Of a stretch of 6,243 bases of DNA, positions 1 to 3,512 are shown in pieces (within the stretch, counting starts at the first letter, position 1; each line of letters begins with the position of its first letter). The notes below the pieces were generated by a model that was given only the letters and a program-made list of their open reading frames with translations, had not been told where the DNA came from and did no database searches. The stretch comes from an uncultured Clostridia bacterium. GTDB lineage: Bacteria; Bacillota; Clostridia; Christensenellales; Borkfalkiaceae. The stretch spans positions 1 through 6,243 of the forward strand of contig CANPZH010000092.1 of NCBI GenBank assembly GCA_947589335.1, read 5' to 3'. Made by a program: the position numbers and the translations under genes.

Positions 1-410
1 GTCGCCCGCGCGATCTGCCGGGCGAGGTCTGCCCGCGCGCTCACCGACTTCAGGATATTCGAGCCCAGACGCGCCGTCTTCATGTCCTCCTCCGAATCGG
101 AGAAGGCGCGGACGTTCAGCACCGGCCTCACTTTGGAGAGCCTCGCGACCCGGGTATCGACGGTGGGCGCGATGTGGTTGAAACTGCGCCGGGACTGCCA
201 ATAGAACGCCGTATCCTCCTCCTCGATCTCGCCCGCGGGGGACAGGTCGCAGAACTGGTTCCCGCTGTAAAAATTCATGTTGAGCTGCCAGCCCCGTTCC
301 AGCTGCCGTCTCTCCCGCTGGCGCGCGGAAAAGTCACTTGCGATCTCCCGCACCAGCGCTTCCTTCCGCCGTTTTTCCGCTTGCTCTCTGATGTTTTCGC
401 TTTTCGTCAT
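1..410 (-). CDS. Phage portal protein, N-terminal part (cut by window edge)
   Basis: The first 136 residues of a phage portal protein; the rest lies beyond the left edge. Portals form the dodecameric ring at one capsid vertex through which the terminase pumps DNA. The sequence shows a charged, coiled-coil-like N-terminus (residues 3-40), then the W-x-L-N-x-N-F-Y-x-G-N-Q block (41-52), then SFNHIAPTVDTRVARLSKVRP (76-96, quoted in part: FNHIAPTVDTRVARL) and a following acidic stretch ending with KTARLGSNILK. This order is typical of P22-like portals in Firmicutes prophages, as judged by memory of the family and not by a search. The ATG at 410 is preceded by GGAAAG with 6 nt spacing, and by GGAG further up. 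The first 77 nt overlap the end of the upstream 108-aa gene in another frame. Its position downstream of TerL fits the usual late-gene order. Confidence 0.85.
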   Translation of the reverse strand, partial: MTKSENIREQAEKRRKEALVREIASDFSARQRERRQLERGWQLNMNFYSGNQFCDLSPAGEIEEEDTAFYWQSRRSFNHIAPTVDTRVARLSKVRPVLNVRAFSDSEEDMKTARLGSNILKSVSARADLARQIARA

Positions 411-660
411 AACTTTCTTTCCACTCCTTCAGAAGGCGTTTCCGCTCCGATTCGAGTTCCTCGTCCGTCAGGGCGGAGTAGTCCTGCCCGTCCATGAGGA
501 ACTTGACCGCTTTGAGATCGGGCGGCACGTCCTTCCTTGTCTCTTTGCGTTTGACGAGCCTCAGCTCGCCGTCCTCCACGCCGTACTCTTCGGTGACCTC
601 CTCGAGGGAGAAGCCGAGCGCCACTTTGAGCACGGCGTTCCTGATCTGATCTTCCTGCAT
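334..660 (-). CDS. Small phage protein between TerL and portal, 108 aa
   Basis: A 108-residue hydrophilic protein of unknown function. The ATG lies 2 nt after the TerL stop and has AAAGGG as Shine-Dalgarno with 6 nt spacing, so it is translationally linked to TerL. Residues 12-56 carry the pattern K-V-A-L-G-F-S-x-E-E-V-T, a short acidic turn, L-V-K-R-K-x-T-x-K, then V-P-P-D-L-K-A-V-K-F-L. Residues 60-92 are strongly charged and probably alpha-helical. The tail (93-108) is low-complexity and is encoded by DNA shared with the portal start. The ALG..EEV / LVKRK / PPDxxA pattern resembles the segment that follows the helix-turn-helix in some small terminase-like phage proteins, but no N-terminal DNA-binding domain is present. 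It could therefore be a reduced TerS-like packaging factor or an unrelated late protein; neither is established. Confidence 0.75.
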   Translation of the reverse strand: MQEDQIRNAVLKVALGFSLEEVTEEYGVEDGELRLVKRKETRKDVPPDLKAVKFLMDGQDYSALTDEELESERKRLLKEWKESYDEKRKHQRASGKTAEGSAGAGDRK

Positions 661-662
661 AT

Positions 663-2099
663 TCAACCCTTTCGGAAGCGGACGCTCCTTCCGAGTTCCC
701 TGATCCTTCTCTCTTTGTCCTTTTTGACGGCGCTCTCCTCCCGCTTTGCGAAGGGACGCGGACGGGTCATGAGGTAATATCTCAGCTCGTCCATCGCATG
801 GTCGTCCCGCTTGACGGGGCTCTCTCCGCTCCCCCAGAAATATCCCTTGAATTCGCGGATCATGTTCGTGCAGCAGGAGAAGATATAGAGATTGGGCAGC
901 CCGTTGTTCGGATTGAGATAGCTCTTGACCTGCTCGATGCCGCTGAACACATCCTTGTTGACGTTGGCGTTCACCAGGATCCCCCGCTCGTAGAAGAGCT
1001 CCGAGACGCTCTTGGAGGACGCGAGGGTGCGCTGCCCCGCCGCTGGATCTATGAGCGCGGAGATCCTCCCCTTCCCGTCCCGTTTCCAGCCGATACGCTC
1101 GCTGACCGCGCGGAGCGCTTCGGCGTGGAAGTCGACGCTCTCCCCCGCGCAGTAGTGCTCCGCGACGACATAGACGTTGCCGTCGTAGTCCACCGCATAC
1201 CAGTGGGCGGAGAGCGGGTTCTTGCGCCCGGGGTCGATGGAGACGGTGTCCTGCCACTCCGCGGGGACGGGGAAGGGCGGGATCACATGGACGGCTTCGT
1301 CGAACTCCGGATAGACGAGCCCCTCGCGGGTGCAGAATCTGCCGTAGCGGCGGGACTGCAGCGTCGTCTCGTCGAAGGAACCCGTGAGCAGCGCGATCTC
1401 CTTCTCCGAGAGAAAGGGGTTGTCCGCCCACTCCATGAACTCGTACCAGACCTCGGGATTCTGCCTGCGGTTGAGAAAGATCTCCTCATAGAGGAAGGTC
1501 AGCCCCTTCAGGGGGGTCATCGTGCCGAAGATGTCCCCTTCGCGGTCAAAGACGCGCATGAGCGCCTCTTCATAGATATCTTCGGGCGGCTCCTCGTCGA
1601 ACCAGACGAAGTCGAGCGAGCTCCCCTGGAATTTTTCGCGCCCCTGGTCGCAGCTCTTGAACCCGATGACGGAGGTCCCGCCGAAGACGTTTTTGACGAG
1701 GATCTGGTCGACGATCCCCGTCTCCGGGCGGTCCTTCCTGCCGCTCGTCATCACGATCTCCTCGATCCAGTCGGGGCGGAGGTAGCGGAGGACCTTCTTC
1801 TGGGCGACGTCGCGCTGGACCTGCGCCGTGAGGGAGACGACCCAGCCGAAGACGTCCTTGCGGTTTTCGCGGTAAGGATGGATCCCGCGGGCGAGCCAGA
1901 CCGCCTCGACGGCGCCGCACTCGGTCTTCCCCGAGCGGTTCCCGCCGAAGACCCAGCGGTTGCGTTTCGGGCAGCGGTGGAAGGCGAGCTGCTTCTCGTG
2001 GACGCGCTCTCCCGTGTTGTAGCGGGAGAGCGCGTCCTGTTCCCTTCTGCGCTTCTGCTCCTGCTCGATCGCCCTGATTTTCGTGATAATCTCATCCAT
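663..2099 (-). CDS. terL: Phage terminase large subunit (TerL), 478 aa, intact
   Basis: The ATP-driven DNA-packaging motor and headful or cos nuclease of a tailed phage. The ATPase half has Walker A GGNRSGKT (residues 52-59), Walker B VWFDEEPP (165-172, catalytic acidic residues at 168-170) and the coupling motif GTMTPLKG (192-199). The nuclease half has the three acidic sites expected of the RNase H-like fold: SIDPG (D289), ALIDPAAG (D351) and DDHAMDELRYYL (D432/D433, D437). Length and motif order match Terminase_6-type TerL proteins, and all key residues are present, so the enzyme looks functional. The start is set at the ATG at 2099: the open frame runs on to 2216, but that would cover the start of the divergent 230-aa gene and adds an arginine-rich, shadow-like stretch. 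No good Shine-Dalgarno precedes this ATG (GGGAAAG is 16 nt away). It is followed by the 108-aa gene and the portal in one transcript. Confidence 0.95.
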   Translation of the reverse strand: MDEIITKIRAIEQEQKRRREQDALSRYNTGERVHEKQLAFHRCPKRNRWVFGGNRSGKTECGAVEAVWLARGIHPYRENRKDVFGWVVSLTAQVQRDVAQKKVLRYLRPDWIEEIVMTSGRKDRPETGIVDQILVKNVFGGTSVIGFKSCDQGREKFQGSSLDFVWFDEEPPEDIYEEALMRVFDREGDIFGTMTPLKGLTFLYEEIFLNRRQNPEVWYEFMEWADNPFLSEKEIALLTGSFDETTLQSRRYGRFCTREGLVYPEFDEAVHVIPPFPVPAEWQDTVSIDPGRKNPLSAHWYAVDYDGNVYVVAEHYCAGESVDFHAEALRAVSERIGWKRDGKGRISALIDPAAGQRTLASSKSVSELFYERGILVNANVNKDVFSGIEQVKSYLNPNNGLPNLYIFSCCTNMIREFKGYFWGSGESPVKRDDHAMDELRYYLMTRPRPFAKREESAVKKDKERRIRELGRSVRFRKG

Positions 2100-2151
2100 T
2101 TCGCTAAAATAAATTCTTTCCCGCAGGACAAAGCGCGCTAAGATAGCGGCT
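2100..2151. promoter_or_regulatory. 52-bp divergent intergenic region between TerL and the 230-aa gene
   Basis: Both genes must start transcription from within or beyond these 52 bp. The stretch 2105-2119 is strikingly AT-rich compared with the GC-rich surroundings. It contains a -10-like hexamer on each strand: TATTTT on the minus strand (2111-2106, 6 nt before the TerL ATG) and TAAGAT on the plus strand (2139-2144, 7 nt before the ATG at 2152). The 8-bp palindrome AGCGCGCT (2132-2139) and a 5-bp inverted repeat (2136-2140 with 2144-2148) overlap the plus-strand -10. No convincing -35 was found for either direction, so both promoters are tentative. TerL may instead be read from a promoter further to the right. 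Confidence 0.4.
2139..2144 (+). promoter_or_regulatory. Putative -10 of the 230-aa secreted protein gene
   Basis: TAAGAT matches the sigma-A -10 consensus at 4 of 6 positions. It ends exactly 7 nt before the ATG, the same distance as in the much stronger promoter at 3477-3505. No recognisable -35 sits 16-18 bp upstream (CTTTCC region), and the gene has no Shine-Dalgarno. The assignment rests mainly on the shared spacing. Confidence 0.35.
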
Positions 2152-2844
2152 ATGAAACGACTCCTTCCCTGCCTTGCGATCCTCTTTCTGCTCCTGCCCT
2201 CCCCTCCCGCACGCACGGCGCACGGGGAAGAGGAGCCGCGCTATGCGGTCGCCGCCACGGCGGACGTCTGGTTCTATGCGGCGGAAAACGAGGAGAGCGG
2301 GCTCTTCCTTCTCCCCTACACCTACTATGTCCGCGTGATCCGCGAGGGGGTGCTGTACTCGGCGGTGCAGTATCTCGACGACGTCGCGCCCTATAAATCC
2401 GTCCGCGGATTCTGCAAGACGGAGGACCTCACCTTCGTGGACTTCATCCCCGAACGCCCCTATCTGCGCCGTGAGATCAAGCTCACCTACACCCTCGGCA
2501 GCGGGAATGGCATGGGCGGAGGCGCCTTCGACACCGTCGAGCGCACCTTCGTCTACTACGGCACGAGCTATGCGGGAACGGCGCGGTACTACTACGTCTT
2601 CGCCGACGGCGTCTTCGACTACGTCCCCGCCACGCAGGAGATCTTCTTCGACCTCAACACCGACTATCTGCAGTCCTCCGCAGAGGAGCTCCCGCCCGAA
2701 GAGACGCCCGAAGAGACGCCCGCCCCCGACGCCTTGAAGATCGCCATCATCTGCGCCGCCGCAGCAGCCGCCGTGCTCGTTGCGGTGTTCGTCCTCCACG
2801 GCAAGAAGCCCGCGCCCCTGCCTCAGGAGGTCTCCGAGTTCTGA
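2152..2844 (+). CDS. Secreted, C-terminally membrane-anchored protein, 230 aa, unknown function
   Basis: Not recognised as a named family. It has a clear signal peptide (M-K-R-L-L start, hydrophobic core to about residue 17, likely cleavage near A20-A23). The extracellular part is about 170 residues and beta-rich. Residues 31-97 look SH3-like: V-W-F-Y, then Y-S-A-V-Q-Y and G-F-C-K-T-E-D-L near the end. Residues 114-126 form a glycine-rich loop (TLGSGNGMGGGAF), followed by tyrosine-rich strands to about 165. An acidic, proline-rich spacer (PPEETPEETPAP, 181-192) precedes one membrane helix (196-215) and a short cytoplasmic tail starting HGKK. It should sit in the cell membrane with its body outside. 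The layout matches the 822-aa protein at 3513-5981, which suggests related roles at the cell surface. The ATG has no Shine-Dalgarno and may be leaderless. Its last 22 bp overlap the end of the minus-strand gene. Confidence 0.8.
   Translation: MKRLLPCLAILFLLLPSPPARTAHGEEEPRYAVAATADVWFYAAENEESGLFLLPYTYYVRVIREGVLYSAVQYLDDVAPYKSVRGFCKTEDLTFVDFIPERPYLRREIKLTYTLGSGNGMGGGAFDTVERTFVYYGTSYAGTARYYYVFADGVFDYVPATQEIFFDLNTDYLQSSAEELPPEETPEETPAPDALKIAIICAAAAAAVLVAVFVLHGKKPAPLPQEVSEF
2695..2718 (+). repeat. Two perfect 12-bp tandem copies encoding PEET-PEET
   Basis: CCCGAAGAGACG occurs twice head to tail. It lies in frame in the 230-aa gene and encodes the proline/acidic spacer just outside the membrane anchor. 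Gain or loss of one copy would change spacer length by four residues without a frameshift. Confidence 0.85.
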
Positions 2845-3353
2845 CCGAACACGAGCTCCCGCCGCCTGCGCTTGAACACGACCGCCCGCTCTCTCCCCTC
2901 CTTCAGCGCGCGGTACACTCTCACGAAGGGAGCGAATCCGCCGAACTCGGCAAAGAAACGCCGCTCCGTCCAGCCGCGCGCGATGAGGCGCGCGGCGACC
3001 TTCTGCAAGAGCGCGTTCTGCATGCGGAAATAGCTCCGCTCGGAGAAGGGGAGCGTCCTCCCCGCAAACCGCCCCGAAAGCTCCCCCTTCCTGCGGAAAT
3101 ACTTGTATTCGAGCAGAAAGAGCTCCTCCTCGGAAAATCCCTCCCACAGCTCCTCGAGCTCGCTCTTGAGGCAGGACAGCCTCTTCGCGGAGACGACCTC
3201 CTCCGCGATCTTTTCCGCCAGTCTGCATGCGTCGGCAGGCATGCGGAAAGAGAGCAGCGCCTTCACCTCCGCACCGCCGGCGACCGCCTCCGCCAGCGCG
3301 TCCAGCTTGGGATAGGCGTATAACAGCACCTTCACGTATGTATACCGCTCCAT
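2823..3353 (-). CDS. Sigma-70 region 4-like helix-turn-helix protein, 176 aa
   Basis: Probably a DNA-binding regulator, but not recognised as a named family. Residues 1-65 are helical, with the opening R-Y-T-Y-V-K-V-L-L-Y-A-Y-P and the block K-A-L-L-S-F-R (31-37). Residues 73-125 resemble a sigma-70 region 4 or ArpU/RinA-type unit: F-S-E-E-E-L-F-L-L-E-Y-K-Y-F-R-R (73-88), a turn, then F-S-E-R-S-Y-F-R-M-Q (103-112) and a closing helix to about 123. Residues 128-150 hold a distinctive W-T-E-x-x-F-F-A-E-F-G-G-F segment, and the tail is arginine-rich (161-165). The ATG at 3353 is chosen because GAGGTG lies 5 nt upstream; the frame continues to 3524, but that extension runs through the promoter region. 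If it is phage-derived, it could activate the late operon 724 bp downstream on the same strand. A chromosomal regulator is equally possible. Confidence 0.75.
   Translation of the reverse strand: MERYTYVKVLLYAYPKLDALAEAVAGGAEVKALLSFRMPADACRLAEKIAEEVVSAKRLSCLKSELEELWEGFSEEELFLLEYKYFRRKGELSGRFAGRTLPFSERSYFRMQNALLQKVAARLIARGWTERRFFAEFGGFAPFVRVYRALKEGRERAVVFKRRRRELVFGQNSETS
2973..2996. repeat. Perfect 9-bp inverted repeat inside the HTH gene
   Basis: Arms GCCGCGCGC and GCGCGCGGC are separated by six bases (GATGAG). All paired bases are G or C, so RNA from either strand would form a very stable hairpin. It has no following T-run, so it is not an intrinsic terminator. It lies in coding sequence (minus-strand residues about 120-127), and GC-rich codons may explain it. 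Confidence 0.6.
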
Positions 3354-3358
3354 ACAAA

Positions 3359-3364
3359 CACCTC
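3359..3364 (-). promoter_or_regulatory. Shine-Dalgarno site of the HTH gene
   Basis: GAGGTG ends 5 nt before the ATG at 3353. It fixes this start over the in-frame ATGs further upstream (the longest at 3524), none of which has a comparable site. Confidence 0.75.
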
Positions 3365-3374
3365 GGAAAAGAAT

Positions 3375-3390
3375 GCAAACATTTGTTTGC
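3375..3390. promoter_or_regulatory. 16-bp palindrome, probable operator
   Basis: GCAAACATTTGTTTGC has 7-bp arms around a TT centre. It lies immediately downstream of the -10 of the HTH gene promoter, over the expected transcription start and first bases of the transcript. Repressor binding here would block that promoter, so autoregulation is a reasonable guess. It resembles the Gram-positive LexA box (GAAC-N4-GTTC) in layout but has AAAC/GTTT half-sites. The binding protein is unknown. Confidence 0.55.
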
Positions 3391-3396
3391 TTTAAC

Positions 3397-3405
3397 ATCA
3401 TAGCA
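3397..3405 (-). promoter_or_regulatory. Extended -10 promoter of the HTH gene
   Basis: Read on the minus strand, TGC-TATGAT is an extended -10 with 5 of 6 matches to TATAAT. The expected start is near 3390, giving a leader of about 37 nt that contains the GAGGTG ribosome site. TTGTCA (3419-3414) lies only 11 bp upstream, too close to be a -35 for this -10; extended -10 promoters often lack a good -35. Confidence 0.5.
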
Positions 3406-3409
3406 TGGA

Positions 3410-3419
3410 TTGTTGACAA
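3410..3419. promoter_or_regulatory. Short dyad TTGT-TG-ACAA upstream of the HTH promoter
   Basis: Four-base arms TTGT and ACAA around TG. The centre (3414.5) is 32 bp, about three helical turns, from the centre of the 16-bp palindrome (3382.5), and the two dyads bracket the extended -10. Both contain ACA/TGT half-site elements, so it may be a weaker second operator. The arms are short, and chance is possible. Confidence 0.3.
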
Positions 3420-3438
3420 ACGGGTGCCGATATGCCCG

Positions 3439-3468
3439 AAAAATCGGAAAAGTCGCAAAAAATTTTTT
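3439..3468 (+). promoter_or_regulatory. Phased A-tracts / UP-like element
   Basis: A-runs at 3439-3443, 3448-3451 and 3457-3462 are spaced about 8-10 bp apart, and the last continues into six T's (3463-3468). The A6T6 block lies 9-20 bp upstream of the -35, roughly -44 to -56, close to the position and composition of a full UP element bound by the RNA polymerase alpha subunit. Phased A-tracts also curve DNA. It contrasts sharply with the GC-rich flanks. Confidence 0.5.
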
Positions 3469-3476
3469 CGCAAGGG

Positions 3477-3505
3477 TTGTCTTTTCCGCGCGCGCATGTT
3501 ATAAT
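3477..3505 (+). promoter_or_regulatory. Strong sigma-A promoter of the beta-propeller gene, leaderless
   Basis: TTGTCT (3477-3482, 4 of 6 matches to the -35 consensus), a 17-bp spacer, then TGT-TATAAT (3497-3505), a perfect -10 with an extended TGn. The -10 ends 7 nt before the ATG at 3513, so transcription should begin at or within about 3 nt of the start codon. There is no room for a Shine-Dalgarno site. The spacer contains the alternating run CGCGCGCGCATGT (3487-3499). Confidence 0.8.
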
Positions 3506-3512
3506 GGTCAAT

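Noticed and set aside
798..2141. 447-codon plus-strand open frame opposite TerL
   Set aside because: It lies antisense to a TerL with complete motifs, and its translation is a run of acidic, Val/Leu/Arg-rich sequence without domain features, as expected for a GC-rich shadow frame.
2104..3378. 424-codon minus-strand open frame that could fill the missing TerS slot
   Set aside because: It overlaps both the 230-aa and HTH genes, and its translation is Gly/Arg/Glu low-complexity without a helix-turn-helix; it is a shadow frame.
3375..3390. Firm call of a LexA (SOS) box
   Set aside because: The layout is LexA-like but both half-sites have A in place of the G of GAAC. It is kept only as a palindromic operator of unknown protein.
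3413..3418. Perfect TTGACA on the plus strand as a -35
   Set aside because: No -10-like hexamer lies 16-18 bp downstream (CCGAAA region), while a better promoter lies at 3477-3505.
3457..3468. A6T6 block as an intrinsic terminator
   Set aside because: There is no GC stem, and self-pairing of A6T6 alone is weak; its place upstream of the -35 fits a promoter element better.
3432..3512. N-terminal extension of the beta-propeller protein to the ATG at 3432
   Set aside because: The extension would be translated from DNA that carries the UP-like element, -35 and -10, has no ribosome site, and would bury the signal peptide.
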